Assembly: GCF_001625305.1 (NCBI RefSeq) | Contig: NW_017803884.1 | Location: forward strand, 18,787-82,786 | Direction: 5' to 3' | DNA length: 64,000 bases | From: Branchiostoma belcheri | Lineage: Eukaryota > Chordata > Leptocardii > Amphioxiformes > Branchiostomatidae | In this document: positions 22,020-33,222 of the stretch, piece after piece | How positions within the stretch are numbered: position 1 is the first letter of the stretch | Layout: every line of letters begins with the position of its first letter | Notes under the pieces: model-generated | Seen by the model: only the letters and a program-made list of their open reading frames with translations | Told to the model about the DNA's origin: nothing | Database searches by the model: none | Made by a program: the position numbers and the translations under genes

Positions 22020-23590
22020 AAAGTGAAATGACTTCCGTCTAATTCCTTTCCTAAACGGTGATATTAGTATCTACCCGGTATCAACTACGTTTCGACTGAT
22101 ATTTTTAAAACGGTGCACCGCTAAAAGTTAAAACGGCCGCCTCCTGTCACTCAAGTTTGAATCCGTGGGAAATCTTTCTAGTTCGGGCCGACACGCTACA
22201 TATAATTTGTAAACATGTTCATACACGCGCCAAGATTGGCTACACTTCCGGGTCTGTGCAAATAATTTGTCGAAAACTCCCTAAATTACGTTAGAAATTT
22301 ATACTTGACAGAAATATATCCCTCTAGTGCGTATATTTTTTACGAATGTTTGCGTTTTTGTCCCAGTTCACGCTCAAATACACTGCATCATTTTCGGCAA
22401 TGTTTCCACCGCCAGCAAATTTCCAAGACCTGCTTCCCCACAGTGACTTTTTTTAGGTGCGTGGTTTAAATTGAAATGGTTTTTGTCCGACCGAAAAATA
22501 TTCAAATCGCACGATATTCGGGGTAAAACCCCAATGCCTAATGATATTTGAGATGACAATAAAATCAGAAATTTGTCTTTTCCACTGAATTTCTACCTCC
22601 TCACAAAACTTGATTCGTCACTATCGGTACAGTTTTACGTTTCACTGCCGTCTTACCTTTCAATGCTGTCGGTGGGGTGACCCGCTTCCCCGAGGATCGA
22701 GGATTAAAGTTACCGGCGCCGCCGACAGGAAAACATGCGTGGTTTGGGCAAATAAAAACACAACAAGCGATTATCAGACCTACTAGATTTTATTTCAAAC
22801 AACTATCAACCTGATGCATTTAGTTTTGTCACACGAAACGCCGAAAATGGGGTGCGCCCATTGTATCAGTATTTCCCTCACAAGTTTTCAGTTCCCGATT
22901 GGGGCGGTCAGCCACCCGCCCAAAATCAGTCTTATTAGCGTGGGTGTTTAATAACAGGAAATAATCGCCATGTAATATTGGAATATTTTTGGAGCATTTT
23001 GGGACCATGGTGTTCCTTCACAGTTTTGTCGCTTGGTTGCTGTAGGATGTACCATCATACATGTACCAAGGACATAATACATCTCGTATAATGTCCTTGA
23101 TCATACCAAGTGCCGCCGGCGTGCGTTGCTCCTGGCTTTTGCGGGTCAATGACCTCAAGGAGATGCGTTGATTTTTTCGGAAAACCAGCAGGCGAGGTGA
23201 CGTTTAATAGAGATTATCATATAGCGGGCGGCTGCATATCAAAAGGAGCCAATTCCTGCAGAAATCGCCGACTTTCGCACCGGTAAAGCCGATCGGGCAC
23301 GTCGTGTTGGCGGGGCCAGGGCGGGGCACTATTAAATCACACACTATAAAATGCGGCGATATCGGGTGACTCACGCAGTAACGAGAAGCTTCAGCAGAAC
23401 TCGGACGCATTAAATGCGTTACTCACGCGTTACTGTGACGGGTTAGTACCGCGTAAATGCCGCGTACGTACCGCGTGAGTACCGCGTGAGTTACGCGTTA
23501 CCCGTTAATGCAAGCTGTACTGTATGCCGACCAAGTTTTCAGAGAATGGTGTAATAATAGAATTAAATTTTAATAACTTTGGTGTAATTA
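22020..23590. other. No gene seen; CG-rich repeat near 23,440-23,510
   Basis: No exon could be supported. At 23,408-23,510 is a run of short variants of GCGTTACTCACGCG and TACCGCGTGAGTACCGCGTG, an imperfect CpG-rich simple repeat. Confidence 0.5.
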
Positions 23591-23899
23591 TGACGTCAGA
23601 GCTAATAATATAGTCCGCCATATTGGATTTTGACCAATGACGTCATCAAATTAGCATATTCTATGCATATTAAATGATTTAACTTATATTTAATTATGTA
23701 AGATGTTATTAATGTTCGAAAAGAAGTGTACTTTAATATAAAACTTAGAAAATTTTTATGTTTAAACCAAAATTACTTCTATTTTCAAAAAAACTGCCAC
23801 GATGGTCAAATTTTGGCCCAAATATTCCAACCTTTTTATCGAACAGAATCATGTCCGATATGACGTCATTCGAATGGAATCATGTTCGATATGACGTCA
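23591..23899. promoter_or_regulatory. Four TGACGTCA (CRE/ATF) palindromes
   Basis: Perfect TGACGTCA octamers at 23591-23598, 23638-23645, 23861-23868 and 23892-23899. The last two lie in a 31-bp direct repeat (GGAATCATGTTCGATATGACG and its near copy). Such a cluster could bind CREB/ATF proteins, but it may equally be a feature of a dispersed repeat; no gene start is adjacent. Confidence 0.5.
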
Positions 23900-23927
23900 A
23901 TCGAACCGGGGTTACCCGCGGTTTTGT

Positions 23928-24129
23928 ACAGTAAACCCACGGCTTCAAGCCCGTTTTTACTAATCTCCAAGCAGATCTTTTGGTGGGGGTAAGACAGTAT
24001 CAAATTGGCCAGTCTGTATCCATNNNNNNNNNNNNNNNNNNNNACTGGCCAATTTGATACTGTCTTACCCCCACCAAAAGATCTGCTTGGAGATTAGTAA
24101 AAACGGGCTTGAAGCCGTGGGTTTACTGT
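23928..24129. repeat. Perfect 86-bp inverted repeat around an assembly gap
   Basis: Left arm 23928-24013 is the exact reverse complement of right arm 24044-24129. Between them are ten bases and the 20-N gap (24024-24043). The arms contain CTCCAAGCAGATCTTTTGG, a core also found elsewhere in the window. Either a foldback element blocked assembly, or the gap was closed with mis-oriented sequence. Confidence 0.92.
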
Positions 24130-25720
24130 TGGAGATTAGTTTTTACACGGTTTTTGCTTGGAGATTAGTTTTTACACGGTACTGCCTAACAGTAAAAAAA
24201 TCCGCCTTTTCACAGACATAAACCGATTTCGGGACAGTATATCTATGCCCTGTTTTATAGTGGATATGTAACATGTAACGAAGCTACTGCCGTCATGGTG
24301 TGTGACCTTGAAGATCGTAATTGTTGTTTACGGGGATATAAGTTACCCCCTGCACTTACACACACGACCTGACATGCGTGCAAACATGGTATTTAAACCG
24401 CAACAAAAACAAATTCAATTTACCTCAGAAACATGTAAAATTGTAGGTAAGACAAAAATCTCGATCTGTGTCGGACGGATTTTTTAAAGATGGCGGCGTT
24501 CTGGAATTATCCGTCTTCGAAGTTGAAAAAGTGCATTTTTTGGCGAATTTTTCGACCTTAGCAACACTTTGACTTAGAAATAAAGAAAAGTGTCCGACTC
24601 AAATCTTAGTTTTGTTATACTGTTCTCTAAAATGCAAAAATGTGGAATTTTCTGGGAGATTTGGGGTCGGTTTAAATCAGTTGTTTGGTTATTGACGTCG
24701 ATTGTTCTAGAATAAGCATTCGACGCGATGAGAGTGATTTCACACACATTTAAACATTGTAATAAAAACAACAACATTTGAGCTATATGCAGTGCGGATT
24801 TTATCACATTTGGACAAGGGAGTCCCTGTGAAACTGTTGATTATTGCTTACTAAAATGTTTACCGCTGAGACTGGCTCCACGGAAGCCGCGCGTGGAACC
24901 CCGGTAACCTGATACCCTTCCGTACAATTGGAAACTTTACCCTAGAAATTGACCGCCGTGTGCATGCAAGAAGAACGTTGCCATGGCAACACAAAAAAAC
25001 ATCAACTTACTAGTATTAAACTAATATGAACTTTTTTCCAGAGACATTTTAGGAAAGGTCTCCAAATTTGATACATCTAGCGCAAGCCGTTTAGCCGCTA
25101 TCTGAGATCAAAGTTGGGCCCCAAAAGCCCCTTCAGTCTGAAATGGGTTTAAAAATCGGGTATTTCTTCTTGTCTTCACCAAAAAATAGAAAAAGTTCAA
25201 AATGTATGATTTTTGTATGTAATGTGGACACAGAGGTTCCCACATCAGTTTGCAAAACAATTGAGCTGGTAGCATGTTGATAATTTCTAAAAATTAGCAA
25301 AAAACTGTTCTGGGGTCCGCGCGGACCCCAGGTGTACAGATTAATCAGTCCGGGAAGGTGTACTGTTGAGGGTTAAGGGATCACATTCAGACTGGAGATG
25401 GTATGCCTGGAAGAAGTGTAGTTCATTACTTGCTAATCAAGGACAGTATGTTAAACTCCGTATGGATGGGACGCCTTTGCCATTTTCTTTGACTCGGAGA
25501 CTGCAGAGTTCTATGACTGTGGAACTACAAAAGGGGAGGATTATCTCAAGAGCAACGTCTCTCTGCCAGCACAGTTTGCGACATCTTATGGTAACATAAG
25601 TAAGTACAGTTAAGGGCCACGACGCAACCCATTATGATGATGACAACAGGGGAACTGGGAATTTCTGCCAGGGCAACCACTTCATTCAACAAATGGTCTC
25701 CCACTCCATGCTGTACCATA
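24130..25720. other. No gene recognised
   Basis: Begins with a 25-bp duplication (TTGGAGATTAGTTTTTACAC, near 24,129 and 24,153). One open stretch at about 25,450-25,600, ending at a GTAAGT donor, reads GWDAFAIFFDSETAEFYDCG and may be an exon of an unidentified protein; a TAA just upstream and no recognised family keep it below calling threshold. Confidence 0.4.
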
Positions 25721-25721
25721 A

Positions 25722-25799
25722 TAGCCTGGGTCCCATCCTTCGTAGTTTTCGCACTACGTAGGGAGCGAGCTAAAACTACGGAGGGTGTCACCAGGCTAG
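25722..25799. mobile_element. Short foldback element (MITE-like)
   Basis: A 78-bp unit whose ends are imperfect inverted repeats: TAGCCTGGGTCCCATCCTTC at the left against TAGCCTGGTGACACCCTCCG (reverse complement of the right end), extended by CGTAGTTTT. An internal CTACGTAG palindrome forms the tip. A related perfect palindrome occurs at 49219-49241. Confidence 0.6.
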
Positions 25800-26689
25800 T
25801 ACCTCCACAATCCTTCAGCGACATACTAGAGTATATGCGATTGCCCCAGAACACTTCCAGCGAATGATAGACCACAAAATGACAAGCATGACCATTTCAG
25901 AACAACAAAGAAACGACATCGAGCACAAAACCAGAGGACAGTCTACCAGTAATACCTGGGTGGAGACTAGAAACAAAAAAACTCACAGCATCGAACTTTG
26001 GCCCAGCCATTACGTGTCGGGTCGAGCCATCGAAGAAAGATGTTATTGTGTCCGTAGTTTCTGCTTAGGTAGAGTACATGAAAAAAAGTCATAGATACTA
26101 CCACCAGGTGCAAGGACAGCTCCACTGTTCCAGAGTTGCCTTGGGTGGACTTTGTGGTCTATCTTGGCAACAACCAAGATCTGTTCATCCAACGAATATA
26201 TGCTGACGAAGGACCAGATTGACATATTGAAGGGGATTTTCATCTGAGTTCTCAACAACGCTTTATGCAGGCTATATGATACTGATTCTTCTTAATGTAT
26301 AAGTAAGACGTTCCTTTTGAAGCTAATAACATTCCTTACATCGAACTTTTTTAACAGGTGAAGCAGCACAGACCATGCATTTCCACTTACTGCGTCACCT
26401 GGTCTACCATGTGAACCTCTATGGACCACTGTTCTGTTTTAGCTGTTTTGGCTATTTTTTCTTGAAACATTCAATGTTTAACGTTTGTTAGCATATGAAA
26501 GGACATAAACTCACACATGAATATTTTTAAGGCGAAACACAGGAAAGGGGATGAAGAATGATAAGTATGTATGTTGTAACTGTCCAGAAATAAAGATTTC
26601 CTATGAGAACTTAGTTACGTATAAACTTAAACATATATGTGACGCATTTCTTAAGGCAACATTCCATGTCTGTTGGCATATGAAAGGAC

Positions 26690-27949
26690 ATAATCCTGGG
26701 TTGGATGAGTGGCCTATTGTTCACTGTTCCCTCCGCAAGCAAAGAGAGGCGGGTAAGGACCATGACAGACGTCTACTCGAGTGGGAAGCTGAAATCGAAG
26801 ACTTCTTCAAGGCAAAGAAAGTGTTGGCAACGCTTCACGAGGTCAGCGCCGAAGAAGAGGCAGCAGCGGAGAAAGCCATGCTTGATCAGTCTGGACAGTC
26901 CTCCAGCACATTAAGTGTCGCAGACGTTTCTTATGCTGGTTTTTCAGTCATGCCACAGGACATAGCATGCGCAGCCCCAGAAGACTGGACCTCTTGGGAA
27001 GACACTGGCGTGGTGGGAGCCCTGGAGGAGGACAGAACCCTTGAGGAGGACAAGAGACAGAAGACGCTTGAGGAGCGCGTTGCAGGATTCACTGAAGCAG
27101 CCTACAACATAGCCGACAAAGCCCTACATCTTCATCACCAACATACTCTACAGCAACGATTCAAAGGGCCATGTCCGCAATCTCCGTCTACAACCCCCCT
27201 GGATATCAGCTAGTCTTTGACAATATCGACTTTAGGGTGACCGCTAAGCACCAAGGGTACGATGACACAAATAAGGACTTTCACTGGCTCCACCAGTATG
27301 GCGTCCGCTACCGTTCTTCCTCCGATCTACCCAATGACAGGCCACAAAAGTCACTGCTGGATTTCAACCTTCGGGACTTGTTGCCAACGGAAGAAATATA
27401 ACAACAACAACTACGCATGGATTACATTGTACTTGTCGCAAGGACAATGGTCAAGCACATCCCGGCATTCCAAGTACTCAAATCAGCTGCGGTCTGGCAC
27501 ATTCCACACCAGTACGAGAAGGAGATGGCCATTAAGTCTGAGCAGGTTTGTACAAATTGAGATTATACATTTTGAGAAAAATACACTTTGATTTAACTTT
27601 AATAAGTGCTGCAAAATATTCACTGTGAAATGTGCATGTAGTTCACATCCGGCGTTAAATCCCAGTCATTCTGCTCCCCTCACAGGTGTGGCTGGGTCTA
27701 CAGTTCAAAAATGAGAATCTGAGCAGCGACATGGCAGATGTGCTCAAGTTCTTCCACAAGTACGTCCCGGCAGAAATGGACCAAGACGGGAGGATCCGGC
27801 GCCTGCTGCTGGTCATCTTGCTAGGAGGGGACTGGATGTCGCAGGAGAGGACCGACAACGTACAAGGCGCATTCAGCGACGGGGACGACCCTCTCGAACG
27901 CCTGCTACCAAAGTTCGAGTTGTGGCACTCAGAGGGAAAATTGCTGAGC
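26690..27949 (+). pseudogene. DUF6589-family protein, broken
   Basis: Two blocks. The first (to 27545) carries a charged helical region, then YQLVFDNIDFRVTAKHQGYD, HWLHQYGVR and, after a stop, RMDYIVLVARTMVKHIPAF and an IPHQYE motif, ending at a GTTTGT donor. The second exon (27686-27949, acceptor CACAG, donor GTAAGT) reads NENLSSDMADVLKFFHKYVP, LGGDW, ER and LLPKFELWH. DNID, HW, P-H-x-Y, GGDxxxxER and E-WH are hallmarks I recall from DUF6589 proteins, which are abundant and variable in invertebrates and probably element-derived. Lesions: a frame change near 27160 and TAA at 27399-27401 with the frame continuing in register. C-terminal exons are missing; downstream is tandem-duplicated DNA. 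Confidence 0.65.
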
Positions 27950-28544
27950 GTAAGTGAAAAACTTGGATGTTACATTATAATGCATGGGTACATCTATCTG
28001 CATAGCAGGCTACATACTGCACTAACTTGAAGATGCAAAACTTCCAAACTCGATGTATTCTTTTTTTTTTATTTCTGTAGTATATTCTGCCCCATGATAG
28101 CTACGTATTAGAACAATAATGTTTGACACATCTGTTTTTACCCTCCATGAAAATGGGGGTACTGTTTTTACTCCGTTTCATGTTTGGTCTGATATCTGAA
28201 GATCGGTGAGAAGGAACTGTACGATATTTGGCAGATTGATGGATGGGGCCTTGGAGATTGTGTAGGTTGACTTTGAGCCCCTGGTGATTGACCTTGGTAC
28301 TGCAGTTTAATTTTTTTTATTCTGTTGTTTTCGCGTTATGGACTGTTTGTGTGATATTAAGGTAGCATGTAGTTGTTATTACCATGATTTAGTGGTTTAA
28401 ATTTGGGCTTCCTAGCTGTTTGCGTTTGATATTTACAATATGTTTAAAGTTGGTCTTTTTGTGTTGAATGTTTGGAAAATCTGGTGGGTCGTTTGGTATA
28501 ATATTTGGTATGTGGGTAGTTGTTGAGTCTCTTTGCGTTTTAGA

Positions 28545-28985
28545 GTGCATAAGCAGGTTGTCGTATATTTTTATTGCTTAATTTAAAAGGATTTTCATTT
28601 TTTCACCCCTACTTCATAATAGGATGGTCTGTTTGACCCAAAAGTTGGGACAGATCTAGCGTGTTTTTGTTTATATACCTCCAGCTGGCAGGTCAGGCTG
28701 AGACAGATCAATCTATTTTTACCCCTAGACAGAGTCTGAATATAGTCCGGTTGAATGGGGTGCTTGAGAGGTCATTGACCTCACCTCTTCACTATGGTTG
28801 GTTGGCTGGTTTTGTTATAGGTCTGTTAGGGCTGTTAATGATAGCAGGTTGTCGTATATTTGTATTGCTTTATTTTAAAGGATTTCTACATTATCACCCC
28901 TATTTTATGGTAGTGTGGTCTGTGTTAATCCTAGTTGAGACACAGGCTATGTATTTTTATCCCTGTTTGACAGGGTATATACTCT
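28545..28985. repeat. Diverged ~290 bp direct duplication
   Basis: The phrase GCAGGTTGTCGTATATTT (near 28,553 and 28,844) opens two related segments that share ATTTAAAAGGATTT, TCACCCCTA and CTATTTTTACCCC/GTATTTTTATCCC. The 134-codon frame at 28,661-29,065 crosses it, is very hydrophobic and has no recognised domain, so I do not call it as a gene. Confidence 0.65.
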
Positions 28986-29117
28986 TTGGTCTGTTTGATT
29001 ATGATTATCTTCTGCTTTTTTTTCTTTTTTTAAATTTATCTCCATGGCAAGTGTGTGCCCTCTAGTGAGGCTGTTGATAATTGCAACTGTGATTTATGTG
29101 AGTTGACTTAGATTGAA

Positions 29118-29290
29118 GATGGTATCCATGTTAAGGTACATTATGCTTCAGGATATGTTTCTGGGTAGTGTAGTAGGTTCAAGTTGTTGAAATATGCACT
29201 TTATTTCAAGTTTGGTCCATGTGGCAGCTTATCGCTATAAGCTGGGTGGTTCAACCCATCACCATTCTGTGTTATAAAGTGTTATTTTTG
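29118..29290. repeat. Inverted repeat, left arm (partner 33,838-34,006)
   Basis: Sequence GAAATATGCACTTTATTTCA through TTTGGTCCATGTGGCAGCTTAT and GGGTGGTTCAACCCATCACC is the reverse complement of the right arm, with small indels. The arms enclose exons 1-6 of the DUF6570-OTU gene. They could be long terminal inverted repeats of an unidentified element, or two unrelated insertions of one short repeat in opposite orientation. Confidence 0.85.
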
Positions 29291-29399
29291 TTAAGTTTGG
29301 TTTAGATGGATATCTATATTTTATCTGTTTCCTGTTCAGATACTACTGTGTGGTTGGTTATATCTAGTTACTCTATTAGATAGATCATCTCTTATTGAG

Positions 29400-29650
29400 T
29401 TTAGGTTACATTGGTTGTCTTGTAATTTTGTTGGATACTATTTTGTGTGTTCTGGGTTGTAGTAAGTTACACAATTTGTTTGCCCCCTGCCTTAAGTTTT
29501 CCTGGTACCTTCACATAGATGTATCTGGGTTAATGTTCCACAGGTACATGTGTTATCTTGTTGGATTGCATTGTGGTGTGTGCTGGGCTGTATCATGTTA
29601 CACCATGAGCTACGCCCACTGCATACAGTTTTTGTTGTCCTGTTTGGGTC
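29400..29650. repeat. Diverged ~130 bp tandem duplication
   Basis: GTTGGATACTATTTTGTGTG and GTTGGATTGCATTGTGGTGT begin two neighbouring similar blocks that continue through CTGGG(T/C)TGTA, a GTTACAC phrase and a (G/C)CCC(C/A)CTGC phrase. No coding role seen. Confidence 0.6.
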
Positions 29651-29801
29651 TGCTGCTTTAATTACTTGGCCCAGTCTCCCTTTTGCTTGAGTAAAGGGCA
29701 GTACCTAGTTAGGTATCAGCTTGTATGGTGGTTGTTGATGCCATTTATTAGATTGAAGTGAATGTTGAACTTTAGTACATATAAATTTGTTATGTTGCAA
29801 C

Positions 29802-29855
29802 ATGCGCAGGCAAAGTAGGATTGGGCGCACGTCTAGAAAAGCCAGCAAGAGAAAG
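29802..29855 (+). CDS. DUF6570-OTU gene, exon 1
   Basis: ATG 29802 opens MRRQSRIGRTSRKASKRK, a basic start that could act as a nuclear signal, ending in phase 0 at GTAAGT. The choice of start rests on phase agreement with exon 2. Confidence 0.55.
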
Positions 29856-29963
29856 GTAAGTTTGCCTTTTTATTGCTGGGTTTCACAATCGGTTATTGGA
29901 ATATTTTAGCTCCCTACAGGGATATTATATATATTAAAGATGACTCAAAATGTATTGATGTAG

Positions 29964-30127
29964 GTAGTGACGAAGGCCAGTCATGACGATGCTGATCAAG
30001 ATCCCAAAAGTAAGAGACAGCGTTTGATTAAGGGACGAAGCCCCTCTGTTAGGAGTGAGAGGCTCAAATGGAGAGAGTGTTCTGCAGCTTCAGAAGCTAT
30101 TCTATCTAAGCGAGTGAAGTATGAAAG
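29964..30127 (+). CDS. DUF6570-OTU gene, exon 2
   Basis: Starts after TTGATGTAG and reads VVTKASHDDADQDPKSKRQR, then a second basic patch, ending two bases into an Arg codon before GTAAGG. Low-complexity, charged, no domain. The phase matches exon 3. Confidence 0.6.
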
Positions 30128-30264
30128 GTAAGGGTAAGATTAGAAGATTAGTTGTTGTCTTTGTTATATTGTCATAGTCTGGTTTTTGATTGTGTTTTTT
30201 TAATTCATCAGTATGAAAGACATTTATGTAAGTAATTATTGTATTTATTTGTTGTTATTTGCAG

Positions 30265-30855
30265 GTTGTGTAGAAAAAGGGGAAATATACCTGTGACCAC
30301 TAACAATGTAGGATCTTGTTCAAATGATGGTGCCATTGAAATTGCAATAAGAACTTTCTTAGATAAAATCAAAGAGGGGCCCGTTTATGTGTGCTGTGTA
30401 TGCCATCGTTTGTTGTTTAAGAAATCTGTTCTAAATTTTAAAAGGAACAATGTTGTGTACAACACTTTGGCTACAGATGACAAAGCGGAAATAATGAAGA
30501 CCCTATATCATAACTGCAACAAAATATGTCATACTTGCCATAGGTCCATGGCTAAAGGTCATATTCCTTTACAAGCAAAATGCAATGGGCTACAATTGTC
30601 TAATATTCCATTAGAACTTAAAGGTTTGCGTCCATTAGAACTGAGATTGATATCTCAACGGATACAATTTATGAAACTAGTGGCACTGCCCAGAGGGCAG
30701 CAGATGTCTATTCATGGGCCTGCCATCAATGTCCCTGCTAAATTAGATAAAGTTTGTAGTTTATTGCCCCGCCTACCTTCAACGGCACAAGTCTTACCAC
30801 TGAAGTTGAAGAGGAAATTATGTTACAGCGGTCACTACATGTTTGATTTTATCAG
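30265..30855 (+). CDS. DUF6570-OTU gene, exon 3 (DUF6570-like zinc region)
   Basis: Acceptor TTTGCAG, donor GTATGC. Encodes CVCHRLLF, then CHTCHRSM and the hallmark run IPLELKGLRPLELRLISQRI, FMKLVALPRGQQ and VCSLLPRLP. The same order occurs in the 1.1-6.8 kb Helitron (CILC, CSKC, LTRMETRLVSLKYAF, VILPGGQYG), so this exon is Helitron-type sequence. The Cys pairs probably bind zinc. The frame is undamaged. Confidence 0.75.
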
Positions 30856-31060
30856 GTATGCTAACTTTCTTTGTGAGATCTGAAAAAATATTGTGTTATG
30901 ATCTTGAGATATTATGTATTCTCTTTTATATTGTGTGTACCAGATAAATATCTATACTGATATGTAACAGGGCATTTTCAATTTACATGTAAGATTGTGT
31001 TTTGAATTTGGTCCACCATCTAATAAATATGAAGTTAGTATTATAATTTTTGTTTTTTAG

Positions 31061-31270
31061 ACCCATGTGTGTGACCAGAGCCCTTCATTGGCTTCGGCAG
31101 AACAATCCCCTTTATGCTGATGTAACTTACTGTGCGAACTGGCAGAAAGAGTGGGCAGAACAAGATAAAGAGCTATGGACTGCAATAAACCATAGCAATA
31201 ACTTAGAGGAGTCAGATAGTAACTCTAACACTACTGATGAACAAGTTGAAAACCAGCATGACATATACAG
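31061..31270 (+). CDS. DUF6570-OTU gene, exon 4
   Basis: Acceptor TTTTTTTAG, donor GTGATC. Reads RPMCVTRALHWLRQNNPLYAD, matching HMHEALTWLMANNHLYSDVN in the window's Helitron, then an acidic serine/asparagine-rich linker. Phase 2 at both ends. Confidence 0.75.
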
Positions 31271-31688
31271 GTGATCTTGATATTGTGTTAAGTTACTTTA
31301 ATGATTAAGGTACAAATTTTAAACATTTTACCCAATGTCACAATTGTCAAGGTCTGGTATTAATATCAAGGTTGCTTTATACACTCTGGCACATAGTACT
31401 ACAAGACACTGGTGGCATCTATATAAGCATATTGTGACTATATAAGGTTGTACATGTAATTTGGATTTTGTAACTGGTAATATGGGCATGCAAAGGAAAA
31501 ATGTTTGTGCAGCATGATGAGCCTAAAAATGAAGTAAATATATTTGATTTGAAGAGTCAAAGGTTCATCATTCAACCATCAAGTTTAGAGGGGAAGTTAA
31601 ATAATCTAAGTTGTGCTGAGAATCTTTTGTATTTGGTTTTCTTGAAATTTACATTGTATTAATTGTGTATATTTAATTTTTTTCCCAG

Positions 31689-32241
31689 GCTAGCCATGAA
31701 CCACAACTATTTTGTTGAAGAGACGGAGAGCAATGGCAACTGTTTTTTCTCTGCTATGCAAAAAGTTCTATCAAAAGTTGGATTGCATTATACTTGTCCA
31801 AATGAAATAAGACTGCAGCTTGTATCATATTTGGAGAATGTAGAAGACTGTGAACGTTACAAGCAATGCATACCTGATGTATCGGATTACGAACAAAACA
31901 ATGTGCTAGGTCATGATGTAGAACAACCTCAAGATATTGATTTTTATATTTCAAACATTCAAGATCCAATTGTGCGAACTGAGGCCAAATGGCATAGGTA
32001 CTTAGATCGCTTAGCAAATGGAAGCTGGGCTGATCATATTACAGTGCAGGCTTTGTCAGATCAACTGGATATTACTATTAATATTTTAGCTACTTTAAAT
32101 CCTAATAGATTTACAATCATATCACCGGCCAAACAAAATACAGAAGGGCGCCTTTCAGTTACAATTGGACTAATAGCCCAAACCCATTACGTTGCTCTCC
32201 ACAAGATAGAACCACAGCAAGATGAGAATAATATAACAAAG
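31689..32241 (+). CDS. DUF6570-OTU gene, exon 5 (OTU cysteine protease domain)
   Basis: Acceptor TTTTCCCAG, donor GTAAAA. Near the start lies the OTU active-site strand ESNGNCFFSAMQ, where Cys is the expected nucleophile; the usual preceding Asp (DGNC) is Asn here. HITVQALSDQLDITINIL and the late THYVALHKI, holding the catalytic His, complete the fold. OTU enzymes are mostly deubiquitinases. OTU domains are known passengers of some Helitrons/Helentrons. In this gene the OTU follows the DUF6570-like region directly, with no Rep or helicase exon seen. No stops or frameshifts. Activity cannot be judged from sequence alone. Confidence 0.8.
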
Positions 32242-32254
32242 GTAAAATACTAAA

Positions 32255-33138
32255 AATCTTTTTACTGTAAACGAAGTTTGATTAGTTCAATTATGAAAGA
32301 CTATAAAAAAGGTATATTACTACTTGATTTGCGCATTAGTAATCCTGAACATGCAAATGGTATTATGTAAATTGTCCATACCAGGTACATATATATACTA
32401 TTACATTAAGCAGAATTTTAATCTGCTCTCCAATCAACTTTACTCACCGAAATTTTGGACAGAATCACTCAGTCTTCCTCAGCTATCTGACTCAAATGCT
32501 GTGAACATGTGTTTTTATCCCACGTGTGACGTCAGCAGAGGGTCTAAGGTAGTCTGAAGGCGATACTGCCCCCCGCATCATAAGTTGCCAAGGAAGCATT
32601 AAGAGAGGCCCCTGTCAGGAAACTTTTATTGAGGAAACTGCGCGCACACTAAAAACCAGGTTCCTAGTACATGGAAACCCTGTTCTGTTGCATCTGAGCT
32701 GTCACAGCATATCCACATAGCATTACCAGGGCATACAAAGTATCTGGAGGGGGTTTGTATCTTGGTGATTGAACAGGATTACCTCAAGAGAGGCATAAAA
32801 GAGGCTATATACATTAGGGCACTTCAACCTTACCTCAGGTGAGACAGGGGGCGATATCAACTTCAGACAACCTTTGACCCTCTGCTGATGCCAAAGGTGA
32901 GAAAAGTCACGTGTTCACAGCATTTAGGTGAGATAGCTGAGGAAGACTGAGTGATTCAGGCAGATATTTTGGTGAGTAAAATTTGAGTGTGAGAACAGTT
33001 TAACATTCTGCATAATGTAATTTACCAACTCAGATGAATTTTCATGCATGTAATACTATGACCTTTGTAATGTACATGTGTGTATTAAAGTTTAGCTCTA
33101 TACTTTTATTCATCATATACATATGTCCCTTATAATAG
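32255..33138. other. Intronic or 3' DNA, no gene
   Basis: No exon. Two short inverted phrases, CTCAGTCTTCCTCAGCTATCTGA (32,467-32,489) and its reverse complement near 32,935-32,958, bracket about 470 bp; with ACTCACC(G/A)AAATTT and its complement just outside they look like ends of a small foldback element. Confidence 0.45.
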
Positions 33139-33222
33139 GTCATCCCTGCAACAACTACTAAGAACCCTTCTAATGAGAGCCAAGGTGATATTAATTTTAT
33201 GGAAGAGGTCGATGAGTTTGAG
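33139..33222 (+). CDS. DUF6570-OTU gene, possible exon 6
   Basis: An 84-bp open segment between TTATAATAG and GTAATT, phase 0 at both ends, encoding VIPATTTKNPSNESQGDINF and an acidic tail. It fits the phase after exon 5. A following coding block at about 34,020-34,247 (LDYDFVNIESSDGSYFKP) may be the last exon, but I find no clear acceptor for it. If exon 5 is not spliced, the protein ends at TAA 32251-32253. Confidence 0.4.

Noticed and set aside
25366-25620. Exon of a secreted or adhesive protein (GWDAFAIFFDSETAEF)
   Set aside because: A TAA lies just before the frame and no family is recognised; noted only in the region entry.
28661-29065. 134-codon hydrophobic frame resembling a membrane protein
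   Set aside because: It spans a diverged tandem duplication of T-rich DNA, has no splice or family support, and is best explained by base composition.
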